A stretch of 64,000 bases of DNA from the NCBI GenBank assembly GCA_033032865.1, contig JAWHQI010000257.1, positions 3,209,001 through 3,273,000 on the forward strand. Reading direction: 5' to 3'. The position numbers were made by a program, and so were the translations under genes. Of the stretch, positions 11,566 to 20,833 are shown piece after piece. This DNA comes from Dactylorhiza incarnata (taxonomy: Eukaryota > Streptophyta > Magnoliopsida > Asparagales > Orchidaceae). The stretch's first letter is position 1. Every line of letters starts with the position of its first letter. Below the pieces are notes generated by a model that saw only the letters and a list, made by a program, of their open reading frames with translations, was not told the DNA's origin and did no database searches.

Positions 11566-11870
11566 CCTTGAGTAGAGCGGTGCGGAGCAGCCTGGAGCGG
11601 AGCGCTGCGGAGCGGCCTGGAGCGGAGCGCCGCGGAGCGGCGTGGAGCGGAGCGCTGTGGAGCGGCCTGGAGCGAAGCGCTGCGGAGCGGCCTAGAGCGC
11701 AGCGCTGCGGAGCGGCCTGGAGCGCAGCGCTGCGGAGCTGCCTGGAGCGGAGCGCTGCGGAGCTGCATGGAGCGGAGCGCTGCGGAGCGTCTCGAGCGGA
11801 GCGCCTGCAACGGAGCGCAGCGGAGCGCTGCGGAGCAGCCTGGAGCGGAGCGCTGCGGAGCAGTCTGGAT
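11566..11870. repeat. GC-rich tandem array, unit about 20-25 bp (GGAGCGGAGCGCTGCGGAGC)
   Basis: A dozen or so degenerate units of GGAGCGGAGCGCTGCGGAGCGGCCT with small indels. Lack of A/T-rich stop codons leaves long Ala/Arg/Ser-rich ORFs open on both strands; they have no domain signal. Confidence 0.9.
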
Positions 11871-12239
11871 TCAAACCACCGAGATCCTCCCAAGTTCTTG
11901 AAGTAAAGCAGGAGCGCTGAGGGAGATCTCTGAGGGTAGCTCAAAGGTCGGTGAAGATCTTCCAAGAGTCCTCGCCAGAAAACTCAAGAGCTCCTTCTTC
12001 TCCGAGTGCCAAAAAGTCCCTTCAAATGAAGGCATTGCCCCCCTTTTATAGTTTTTGAGGAGGGCGTTATGGTAACTGCGTCATGCCGATTTCTGGACGA
12101 GCGAATGAGAATGCTTGATACGGGGCACACAGATCGTCAACTTTGAGATTATGACGAGTTTGCCCCCCGGTCACGCTAGGCAGCCTGGGCAGCCTCCCTG
12201 GTGGTGGTGGTGGTCGGCGATCGCCACCGGCGATGGATG

Positions 12240-13390
12240 ATAGCGGCGCGCTCCGCGGAACAAGCATAAGCGAGAGCGCTTCTCGCGGACAACAAGAGAG
12301 CGGGAGCGTTCCTCGTGGAGCGGGAGCGTTCCTCGTGGAGCAGGAGCGGAAGAGTGCTTTCTGCGGAGCAGGAGCGAGCGGAAGCACTCCTGCGGACCGA
12401 ATGCTTGCGGAAGCGCTCTCCGGGGAGCAGGGAGCGCCTCCCGAGGAGCAGGGAGCGCCTCCCGAGGAGCAGGGAGCGCCTCCCGAGGATCAGGAGCGAG
12501 CGGGAGCGCAGGAGCGCCTTCCGCGGAGCAGGAGCGAGCAGAAGCACTCTTGCGGAGCAGGCAAGAGCGGAAACGCTCTCCGGGGAGCGGAAGCGCCTTC
12601 CGCGGAACAGGAGCGAGCGGGAGCGCAGGAGCGCCTTCCGCGGAGCAGGAGCGAGCGAGAGCACAGGAGCGCCTTCCGCGGAGCAGGAGCGCCTTCCGCG
12701 GAGCAGGAGCAAGCGGGAGCGCAGGAGTGCCTCCCACGGAGCAGAAGTGAGCGGGAGCGCAGGAGTGCCTCCCGTGGAGCAGAAGCGAGCTGAAGCGCAG
12801 GAGTGCCTCCCGCGGAGCAGAAGCACTCTTGCGGAGCAGACGAGAGCGGAAGCGCTCTCCGGGGAGCGGAAGCGCCTTCGGCGGAGCAGGAGCGAGCGGG
12901 AGTGCAGGAGCGCCTCCCGAGGAGCAGGAGCGCAGGAGCGCCTCCCGCGGAGCAGGAGCGAGCGGGGGCGCAGGATCGCCCTCCGTGAAGCAGGAGCTAG
13001 CGGGAGCGCAAGAGTGTCTCTCGTGGAGCATAAGCGAGCGGGAGCGCAGGAGTGCCTCCCGCGGAGCAGAAGCGAGCCGAAGCGCAGGAGTGCCTCCCGC
13101 GGAGCAGAAGCACTCTTGCGGAGCAGACGAAAGCGAAAGCGCTCTCCGGGGAGCGGAAGCGCCTTCTGCGGAGCAGGAGCGAGCGGGAGTGCATGAGCGC
13201 CTCCCGAGGAGCAGGAGCGCAGGAGCGCCTCCAGCGGAGCAGGAGCGAGCGGGGGCGCAGGATCGCCCCCCGTGAAGCAGGAGCGAGCGGGAGCGCAGGA
13301 GCGCCTCCCGCGGAGCAGTAGCGAGCAGAAGCGCAGGAGTGCCCCCCGCGGAGCAGAAGCACTCTTGCGGAGCAGGCGAGTGCGGAAGCG
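12240..13390. repeat. GC-rich LTR array built of GAGCAGGAGCG...GCGCAGGAGCGCCTCCCGCG units
   Basis: About 1.15 kb of short units in higher-order blocks, including three near-identical copies of a ~21-bp unit at 12421-12485. The same array, rearranged, fills 18061-19130 in the other LTR. Overlapping ORFs up to 417 codons on both strands are by-products. Confidence 0.9.
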
Positions 13391-13521
13391 CTCTCGAGGC
13401 TGCTTAGTTGCAGGATTTAGACCGGGCATTAGAGCTAGAGCCGCCTCACGGGTCCAGGCGAGGTTGCGATGAGAAACATTCGGTCCGACCCAACCCGAGC
13501 CTTTTTAGGGGAACCCCATCA

Positions 13522-14450
13522 ATTGCCCCCCAGTTTTCGGAGGCCGCGATTTGTAATCGCAAGTCCGAAAATTTCTACCGCTCACATGAGCCCTCGAGAG
13601 TGTGTCTCGCCACATCGGCCATTGTACTTTGTAGCGGGAAACTTCCACCTTACAATCAGGCTAACCAGGTGCCTTCTCGGACGCAATCCCCTCTGCTTAT
13701 TTGAGAGCGTTCAGAAAATTAATGATCAGCGTCACTTCTAAAATTGGAGCATTCTACCTCCCTCCATGCAGATTGATGAGAAGGGATCACAACCTGGCAA
13801 CGGACGGTGATGATCAATAACCTCTTCATGCTAATCTCACGGTAATTAAGCTCGCGGACGGCGAAATTAGCGCCGCAGGTAATATCGGATTGCTAGCCTC
13901 CAAACAGAGGTCATAGGGAAAGAGAAGCGAAGAAGAGGGGTGGGGAAGCTAACAAAGGGCCGGAGGGTGGAAAGAGGAAGAAAACAAGTACTAATGGTGA
14001 CAGGGGAGCTCCACAGAAGCACCAGAAAACTTCTAGAGAGAGAAACAACAGGAGATAAATAAGAAAACCGACTTGGGACTATGAATACATCAAAGTCTGC
14101 AAATATTCTACTGGAATCCGTGTAGAAGGAGACTCAAAACCTGTTTTTTTTTAACGAATTTTTGCTATTAAGATTTAATGCATTCAGATGTAACAGTTGG
14201 CGATTGAAACTGAAGAACCCAAAAACGATTCAGTATATAAAAAAAAAAGGAAGCTTGGAGTAAAGAGAGAAGTGAGATTATTGTTAGCGAAGCAGAGTAA
14301 GGAGGAAAAAACTTTAGATTCAATTCATACTAAAATAACCAGGTTAACTTCCAGATGAATTTGATTGCGATTGAATCCACTGATCTCCGAGTCGCTTTCT
14401 GAGATCCTTACCTAGAGAAAGATGGACGGTAATCGCGCGACATCTTCAGT
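13522..14450. other. 3' internal region of the gypsy element, noncoding
   Basis: Begins with the polypurine tract (minus strand AACTGGGGGGCAAT) abutting the 3' LTR. The remainder shows no domain. The part from about 14390 to 14450 may be 3' flank of the captured zinc-finger fragment. Confidence 0.5.
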
Positions 14451-14700
14451 TTAAAGGGGACCGGAGTTCACGAACTCTGCTTCGGAGACGGTGGAGAGCT
14501 CGGCGTCATCGTCTAATGGTGCTGGGAGATTGAGATCGAATAAGCACTCCCGGAGCTTAGCCGTGCGCGGAGGGGAGGTGATGTTGATACTCGTTGTCGA
14601 GGATGAGAGCTGGTGGGATCTTTTATGACCTCCGAGAGCTTGGGCGCAGGCGAACTCTCTGAAGCAGATTGGGCAAACGTGAACGGCGCTTTTACCGTCG
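14451..14700 (-). pseudogene. C-terminal part of a plant C2H2 zinc-finger repressor, captured inside the retrotransposon
   Basis: The minus-strand frame reads VHVCPICFREFACAQALGGH then KRSH: a complete C2H2 finger with the plant QALGGH signature. About 30 residues later comes LFDLNLPAPLDDD, an EAR/DLN-type repression motif close to the C terminus. The frame then ends at a natural stop (SEAEFVNSGPL). This is the usual tail of ZAT-type C2H2 repressors. Upstream of the finger the frame runs into GC-rich palindromic repeats giving CARQ-type peptides, so the gene's N-terminal half is missing or replaced. It lies between the 3' LTR and the gag remnant, in the element's own strand direction. The fragment has no stop or frameshift. 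Confidence 0.8.
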
Positions 14701-14706
14701 GCATTG

Positions 14707-14805
14707 GACTGCCGCGCGCAGGCAGCGCGGCACTGCCGCGCGCAGGCCAGCGCGGCAGAGCTCTGCCGCGCGCAGGCCAGCGCTGGCCAGCACGGCACTG
14801 CCAGC
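14707..14805. repeat. GC-rich palindromic repeat (CTGCCGCGCGCAGGC words)
   Basis: CTGCCGCGCGCAGGC(CA)GCGCGGCA is repeated three to four times and its reverse complement overlaps it, centred on GAGCTC at about 14759-14764. It truncates the 5' side of the zinc-finger frame. Confidence 0.85.
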
Positions 14806-15329
14806 GCTAATACTATTATACATTTTGTCTTTTTGCTTAAAGACTGCATTAGTCAGTCATAGAAATTGATGCAAATATCATCTTGCAAGCGTTTATGAGA
14901 CATTAATGGTTCCTTTGGGCGTTTCCTTTCCTTTTTTATGTCTTGCGTTTTATGTTTAGAAGGAAGTGGTGTGATTGTTATAGGATTTTTATTATTCTTT
15001 ATGCATGATAGCGGCATGAGTTGCAAGAGCAATAGTCACTTGGATTTGAAATGGCTCGTCGGTTGCCAAAAAGTCATCCCAAACCCGTGCTACTTAGGGT
15101 TCTTCTATCTTAAGTCAGCCTTAACCTACACAGCTCGCTACTTAGGGTTCTTCTGCGGCCGCGCCACCGGGGAGCGCACGCCCGTGCTCTGTTTCGCGGC
15201 TCGGAGCGCCGCTCCAACCGGACGGTGCCTGCTACACTTTTTTGGTGTGTGCGGGACGCATGCCTTTTGCTTTTTTTTTTTTCTTTCTCTTATATATATA
15301 TATTACTAATAGTGCTCTTGATTGTGCAG

Positions 15330-15700
15330 GGACCAAGGCGAGAACGGCCAAGCGAGGCCTATGCGATTGCATTTTGAATGTGGATCGGATTGAAGCGTGG
15401 CGAAAACATTTTAATATTCCCGTAGACATCTAGGTGAGGATTCCGCTACCAAAATAGCGGGCCCAACTCCCTCCTTCAGGCTTCATTACTGCGTCTGAGG
15501 GATGCTTTAAAGCAGGGTTTCAGGTTACCCGCCTGAGGAGGCTGTGGAGCTCTTCCGTCATTGTGGAGTGTCGGTGGCCCAGTTTACCCCGGCAGGCATA
15601 ACTAGGGTCATGGGACTCATCTGTTTTTTCTGCGAGCGCGGCTCACGCTTGTCTTTAGAGACATTCAAGGACTGGTGTGATGCTCTGCAGCGTGGGAGTG
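15330..15700 (+). pseudogene. Antisense ORF remnant, PF04195-like 'putative gypsy-type transposon' domain
   Basis: On the plus strand, opposite to gag, the sequence reads VDRIEAWRKHFNIPVDI, then after frame breaks FKAGFQV, MELFRHCGVSVAQFTP, ITRVMGLICFFCERG and LSLETFKDWCD. The pattern (GF.LP, FRHY.V.P.QL.P, ...FCRERG) resembles the PF04195 domain found in plant gypsy elements with an extra antisense ORF. Stops between segments show decay. Its role is unknown. Confidence 0.6.
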
Positions 15701-15800
15701 GGGTGCCCTGCAACGCGGGAGCGTGATGTTCTGCAGCGTGGGAGCGAAGGGCCCTGCAACGCGGGAGCGTGATGCTCGGCAGCGTGGGAGCGAAGTGTTT
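15685..15800. repeat. Tandem repeat, about 30-bp unit (CTGCAGCGTGGGAGCG)
   Basis: Alternating TGCAGCGTGGGAGCG and CTGCAACGCGGGAGCG words, about four units, directly downstream of the antisense ORF remnant. Confidence 0.85.
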
Positions 15801-15960
15801 TGCTTCATAGTTGAGCCGAATTCCCCAGAGTTTGGAAAGCTTGTTATTCAGGGTTGACGTCGGGGTCAGCGACTTACACCCCAGGAGCCTTGCTTTGGGA
15901 GTTCTGCGTTGCTCCTAAGAACACCTAGCAGCTTGCGCGCGGTCATGGATGACTGACCGC

Positions 15961-16270
15961 CATCTTATCGGAGGTCGTCGCCTTACCATTTGGAGATTTG
16001 TTGGGGAAACGTGGTTCCCGCCCGGGCGTGAGGGGGGCAGGCCCTCAGCGGCCGGATGGCGCAGGCTCGCTCTCGATGTGGAGGGTTGACCACCATCTTA
16101 TCGGAGGTCGTCGCCTTACCATTTGGAGATTCGTTGGGGAAACGTGGTTCCCACCCGGTCGTGAGGGGGGCAGGCCCTCATCAACCGAATGGCGCAGGCT
16201 CGCTCTCGATGTGGAGGGCTGGCTACCATCTTATCGGAGGTCGTCGCCTTACCATTTGGAGATTCGTTGA
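15961..16270. repeat. 133-bp tandem repeat, 2.3 copies
   Basis: CATCTTATCGGAGGTCGTCG starts at 15961, 16094 and 16227, an exact period of 133. Units include GGGGAAACGTGGTTCCC and GGCGCAGGCTCGCTCTCGAT. The copies are very similar, so the duplication is recent relative to the element. Confidence 0.93.
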
Positions 16271-16452
16271 GGTTCGCTCACAGTGGGCAAGGACCTGAGG
16301 GAGACAGTCCGGCTTAGGTGGCGATCATTCCGACGGTTGGATCTCAGATGACCCTTCTCAAGCTGCTTGCCTTTAAGTTGTCTTGCGAAAGACCGCGAGG
16401 TGCCCCAACTGGACGAGACGTTCAATTTCATCCTTCAAACATAGGCACTGCC

Positions 16453-17310
16453 TCATATGGTGCCCCTGACCCCTATGAAAATCACAAAACTTGGATTGAT
16501 CCCCGCGTTTTGAGGAAGCGGCCTTGGCCACTTAACGATCCTATCGATGTAGATCACGGATAAAATATGCTGGCGGGATGCGTTCAGTGGGGTGTAGATC
16601 CGAGTTTTCTGGTTCATCTCCCCTCGAGGACTTCCTGACTGGCTCAGGACAGGCCAACCGGCCTCTCCGGGCGGTTGCTGTCCTTTTCTCTTTCGGCCCA
16701 TGGTTCCAAGTTTTCGTCGGTGTGTTGATGGTGTGAGATCAGCTTCTGCTATCGGTGTTGGGTCCATGCAGCTCATATCTGGGCGAAGTTCCCCGCGATC
16801 CAGGTTTTGAGAGGGCCCGTGGTTGATCCAAGGAACCTGGTCCTTTGCAGCGCTGAGATTGTGAACCGAGTTTTGGATGATTTTCCCTTTGCTTGCCATA
16901 CGCCTTGCCATGAAGGTGTCATGCTGCAATGTATCGAGTAGGATGCTTCCAAATATCGCGTCATACGGTGAATCAGCTTCTGCGATGATGAACTGGACGT
17001 TGTATTCGACTGGTTCCGGTAGTGCCCCTACGTGGACAGGGAGGGTGATGTCTCCTGTAGTTGGTATCGTTGCTCCGTCCGGAAGCTCCGTATGGCTAGC
17101 CCTGAGCTTGAGGTTCTCGCCAAGGAGCTTGAGACGTATCACAGTTGCCATGAACAAGATGTTGAATGTGATGCGGTGGCTTATCAACGCCCTTCTTAAT
17201 TCAAATGTTGGATTCCCAATGCTCGCTTGCAGCGCAAAATCCAACCCTCCACGAAGATCCTTTTCAAGTGATTCCACGACGACGTCTCCTTGGGGCTTTC
17301 CATGCTCCAT
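16453..17310 (-). pseudogene. Gypsy retropepsin-like remnant
   Basis: A 285-codon frame contains RRALISHRITFNILFMA, then GDITLPVHVGALPEPVEYNV and AEADSPYDAIFGSILLDTL. This matches the layout of Tat-type gypsy proteases (R.VLVD.GSS.N.LF ... LPV ... F.V....YN.ILGRP.L). The catalytic D-T/N-G-S/A position is occupied by SHRIT, so it would be inactive. Confidence 0.65.
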
Positions 17311-17460
17311 CTGCCCTGTATGGGGAGTCTTGCCTAACCCGAGCTCCCTCCCTATCTGTGCCTCTTCTCTGATTCTCTGCGCACGGGCTTCGTGCCATCC
17401 CGTGAATAGTTGAGATAGCTCGGTGAAGTTGTGGATGATTCCCTCGGGCAGGGACTGATA

Positions 17461-17832
17461 CTAGTTGAGAGCGTCGCCGCGAAGTGTCGTTGGAAAGATC
17501 TTGCAGCAGATTTGATCTGGAAGCCCAAGTGTCTCCCTTACGGCCAAGAAGTAGTTGACATGCTCATACGGATCCTCTGCTCCGTGGAACTTTTTACGGT
17601 GCGGGAGATTGAGCCAGGAGGGAACTGGATATGCCAAGACCCGTCCTGATAGGGGGGATTGGCTTAGCTGAGGTATATCATCGCTTGGAACTTGCCCCGA
17701 CGCCAGAGACGCTTGCTGGCCAGCTGCGCCGAGCCACTGGGGCAGGATGGGTGTCGTGACAGGCGCTCCTTTTCCTGAGTGTGCGGGGGAGGTGGAACTG
17801 GCCGCGTCCGAAATTGCCCGGTGAATGTCCAT
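17461..17832 (-). pseudogene. Gypsy gag N-terminal remnant
   Basis: Reads PLSGRVLAYPVPSWLNLPH, FHGAEDPYEHVNYFLAVRE and CCKIFPTTLRGDALN, the start of a Retrotrans_gag domain (P..F..P....Y.G..DP..H...F......C..FP.TL.G.A..W). The frame begins at 17832, 76 bases from the 5' LTR. The remainder of gag is missing. Confidence 0.75.
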
Positions 17833-17882
17833 TACTGTCAGTCTCTAAGAGAGATCGCTTTTAGAGCTAAACGAGAACGCTA

Positions 17883-17907
17883 GTTCCCACAGACGGCGCC
17901 AAACTGT
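17883..17907 (-). other. Primer-binding site
   Basis: Minus strand reads TTTGGCGCCGTCTGTGGGAA a few bases inside the 5' LTR; TGGCGCCGT is the tRNA-Asp-type start common in Tat/Athila-like gypsy elements. Confidence 0.75.
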
Positions 17908-19250
17908 TGCAGATCGTTCAACGCTCTCATAGACTGGTCGAGCTGAACCGCCTTAGCTCGAGAGTGAGCCGAATGCGCAAACAGTCAAAAGTGAGAACCA
18001 ACAGTAAACAACGAGATTTTTACGTGGAAAACCCGGAAAGGGAAAAAACCACTGGGCCGAATGCTTGCGGAAGCACTCCTGCGGACCGAATGCTTGCGGA
18101 AGCGCTCTCCGGGGAGCAGGGAGCGCCTCCCGAGGAGCATGGAGCGCCTCCCGAGGAGCAGGGAGCGCCTCCCGAGGAGCAGGAGCGAGCGGGAGCGCGG
18201 GAGCTCCTTCCGCGGAGCAGGAGCGAGCAGAAGCACTCTTGCGGAGCAGGCGAGAGCGGAAGCGCCTTCCGCGGAACAGGAGCGAGCGGGAGCGCAGGAG
18301 CGCCTTCCGCGGAGCAGGAGCGCCTTCCGAGGAGCAGGAGCGAGCGGGAGCGCAGGAGCGCCTTCCGCGGAGCAGGAGCTAGCGGGAGCGCAGGAGTGCC
18401 TCCCGCGGAGCAGAAGCGAGCGGGAGCGCAGGAGTGCCTCCCGTGGAGCAGAAGCGAGCGGGAGCGCAGGAGTGCCTCCCGTGGAGCAGAAGCGAGCCGA
18501 AGCGCAGGAGTGCCTCCCGCGGAGCAGAAACACTCTTGCGAAGCAGACGAGAGCGGAAGCGCTCTCCGGGGAGCGGAAGCGCCTTCTGCGGAGTAGGAGC
18601 GAGCGGGAGTGCAGGAGCGCCTCCCGAGGAGCAGGAGCGCCTCCCGCGGAGCAGGAGCGAGCGGGGGCGCAGGATCGCCCTCCGTGAAGCAGGAGCTAGC
18701 GGGAGCGCAAGAGTGTCTCCCGCGGAGCAGAAGCGAGCGGGAGCGCAGGAGTGCCTCCCGCGGAGCAGAAGCGAGCCGAAGCGCAGGAGTGCCTCCCGCG
18801 GAGCAGAAGCACTCTTGCGGAGCAGACGAGAGCGGAAGCGCTCTCCGGGGAGCGGAAGCGCCTTCCGAGGAGCAGGAGCGCCTCCCGCGGAGCAGGAGCG
18901 AGCGGGAGTGCATGAGCGCCTCCCGAGGAGTAGGAGCGCAGGAGCGCCTCCCGCGAAGCAGGAGCGAGCGGGGGCGCGGGATCGCCCCCCGTGAAGCAGG
19001 AGCGAGCGGGAGCGCAGGAGCGCCTCCCGCAGAGCAGTAGCGAGCAGAAGCGCAGGAGTGCCCCCCGCGGAGCAGGAGCGAGCAGAAGCACTCTATCGGG
19101 GCAGGCGAGTGCAGACGCGCTCTCGAGGCTGCTTTGTTGCAGGATTTAGATCGGGCATTAGAGCTAGAGCCGCCTCACGGGTCCAGGCGAGGCTGCGATG
19201 AGAAACATTCGGTCCGACCCAACCCGAGCCTTTTTAGGGGAACCCCATCA
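17908..19250 (-). repeat. 5' LTR (1343 bp) of the gypsy element, missing its promoter segment
   Basis: Aligns to 11272-11425 at its left end, then jumps at about 18057 to sequence equivalent to about 12395. The missing ~970 bases include the only TATA-like motif seen in the partner LTR (about 12045-12054). The rest is the GC-rich array and the shared end with GGTCCGACCCAACCCGAGCC. Confidence 0.88.
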
Positions 19251-19326
19251 ATTATATTATTTGTATACACCAAATACGAGGATTTTTTCAACTCCTGGTT
19301 CAACCCAGCCCGATTAGATAATTTAT

Positions 19327-19759
19327 GGGTGCTGCTATTAGCACTGCAGTTTTGGCTATCCGCACTCAATTTGTACGAGTTATTATGCGCCTTTTGGAAA
19401 TACGTCATGTATGTTCATTTTTAGGAAAAGTGTTCAACATGAAAGTTGTAGTCTTGTAGATCTCTTCGAGATCTACAATTTTCGTGTTGAACACTTTTCC
19501 TAAAAATGCATGTACAAGTCGTATTTCTAAAAATTCGCTATAGTTATGCCCATATTTCAATCAGAGCAGCAATACGTCTAGTGCGTGCATTTTTAGGAAA
19601 AGTGTTCAACACGAAAGTTGTTGATCTCGTCGAGATCTACAAGTTTCGTGTTGAACACTTCCTAAAAATAAATGTACAAGGCGTATTTTCAAAAGACGCG
19701 CAATAACTCGTACAAATTGAGTGCGGATAGCCAAAACTACAGTACTAATAACAGCGCCC
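19327..19759. mobile_element. Foldback MITE, 433 bp, TSD TAATTTAT
   Basis: Left end GGGTGCTGCTATTAGCACTG and reverse of the right end GGGCGCTGTTATTAGTACTG continue as arms for well over 100 bases. Each arm contains its own hairpin with TTTTTAGGAAAAGTGTTCAAC in both orientations (about 19416-19508 and 19589-19671). Exact 8-bp duplication at 19319-19326 and 19760-19767. TSD size fits hAT (or a short MULE duplication). No ORF of meaning. Confidence 0.88.
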
Positions 19760-19778
19760 TAATTTATTTTAAAATTTA

Positions 19779-20000
19779 GGCTTCTTTTGGCGCAGAGTTT
19801 TTGATCAGGTGAGTTTGGACAAAAAATTCACCGTCATAGAATATATGTACGGTATTGCAAACGGTTATGACCTCCACTAAGAAAAGAAAACTAGTCTAGA
19901 ATATAATAAGTGGATGAAGTTCCTTATGTGAGATGCGGTGTTCACGAACAACGGTTCATAACTACAGTGTTCTTGAATGCCACGCCGTGCCAAACGGAGC
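19779..20000 (-). mobile_element. PIF/Tourist-type MITE copy A, 222 bp, TSD TTA
   Basis: Ends GGCTTCTTTTGGCGC and (reverse) GCTCCGTTTGGCACG, flanked by TTA at 19776-19778 and 20001-20003. Reverse orientation relative to the neighbour at 20004-20225; both share the reverse complements of GTTTGGACRAAAA, CACCG(T/G) and GTTCACGAA words. Confidence 0.8.
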
Positions 20001-20003
20001 TTA

Positions 20004-20225
20004 GGCTCTATTTGGCATAGCAGTGACGATCGTGAACACGGTGGTTATGAACCACCATTCGTGAACGCTCAATCTCACATAAGAAACTTCATCCATTTTT
20101 ATGTTCAAAACTAGTTTTCTTTTCTTGGTGGCGGTCATAATGATTGTCTTCCGAAACATGCATTCTATGATGACATCGTTTTCGTCCAAACTCACCGGAG
20201 CGAAAACGCCGCGCCAAACGGAGTC
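20004..20225 (+). mobile_element. PIF/Tourist-type MITE copy B, 222 bp
   Basis: Same family as copy A in opposite orientation, sharing the TTA at 20001-20003. Body words GTGAACACGGTGGTTATGAA, TTTTTATGTTCAAAACTAGT and CTCACCGGAGCG are also found at 33969-34188. The right flank is ATA, an imperfect TSD. Confidence 0.78.
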
Positions 20226-20389
20226 ATAATCTGCAATAATTTATGGGAGTTTATATACGTAGTCCGTGTTTGGTTATTGGCAGCCCAAAGATAATAGGAG
20301 CCCAACAAAGCGTTATTTGCGGCTCAATAGCCAATATAGCTATTGGCAGCCAAAAAAAAACATTAATGCACTTTATAAAAATATTGAAT

Positions 20390-20795
20390 TGGAGTACTAT
20401 CAGTCAATTCTTGTCTATAGATCTTGGTCTTCTCAATGTAAATAGCTCTCATTGGTGTGCTCTTCAATGGATTTCTACTCTTCAATGCCGATAAAAAATT
20501 TCGTGTTTCACCCCTGCATTATACATATCTTCAATTATTGATGTCTCACTTTGATCTAACATCCTGACATACGCATGCACTTCAAGATAAACTAACTCAT
20601 GATTAAGCACACCACACATAACGTCGACTTTCCATTCTTCAGTTGCTTCTCTACGACCTCTAATATCAAATTTGTAACTACACCGTTTGGAACTAGATTT
20701 TCTCAAAAAAATAAATTTATGAAACTCTTACTTTGACTTTCTCTTACGAATCTGGATCGATCACAACCAAGCATAACTCTAGGATTTGGCATTGA
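20390..20795 (-). pseudogene. MULE/FAR1-like transposase N-terminal remnant
   Basis: The minus strand reads VMLGCDRSRFVRESQSKS, then after a one-base slip in a T-run SSSKRCSYKFDIRGRR and EEWKVDVMCGVLNHE, then MLDQSETSIIEDMYNAGVK and, in another frame, LKSRNPLKSTPMRAIY. This is the order C-D-R-G.....C.F...G, W.L.V..G.HNHE, L...E......M....V.P..IL, which is found in MULE transposases and FAR1-related proteins. Frame changes show it is dead; no catalytic domain follows. Confidence 0.65.
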
Positions 20796-20833
20796 GTCAA
20801 TTTTATCGACCTCTGTCCATTCGTGCCTCCGGA

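Larger units (their letters stand above)
11272..13521 (-). repeat. 3' LTR (2250 bp) of the gypsy element at 11272-19250
   Basis: TG...CA ends. Contains a minus-strand TATA-like motif (CCTTTTATAG on plus at about 12045-12054) and two GC-rich arrays (11566-11870 and 12240-13390). It is 907 bp longer than its partner at 17908-19250, mostly because the partner lacks the segment equivalent to about 11425-12395. Confidence 0.88.
11272..19250 (-). mobile_element. Non-autonomous Ty3/gypsy-type element, 7979 bp, TSD ATTAT
   Basis: LTRs start TGC(G/A)G(G/A)TCGTTCAACGC and end GGGGAACCCCATCA; flanks are ATTAT at 11267-11271 and 19251-19255. The primer site next to the right LTR and the G-rich polypurine tract next to the left LTR set the orientation as minus. 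Internal region 13522-17907 has gag (17832-17461) and protease-like (17310-16453) remnants, an antisense ORF, tandem repeats and a zinc-finger gene fragment. I found no RT, RNase H or integrase. Gag type, primer site and antisense ORF fit the Tat/Retand group; this lineage call is an inference. Confidence 0.88.

Noticed and set aside
12171..13429. ORFs of 286-417 codons on both strands
   Set aside because: They lie in GC-rich short-unit arrays inside an LTR, overlap each other in several frames and show only the repeat's own periodicity.
17985..19040. ORFs of 182-297 codons on both strands
   Set aside because: Same LTR array as 12240-13390, second copy; no protein signal.
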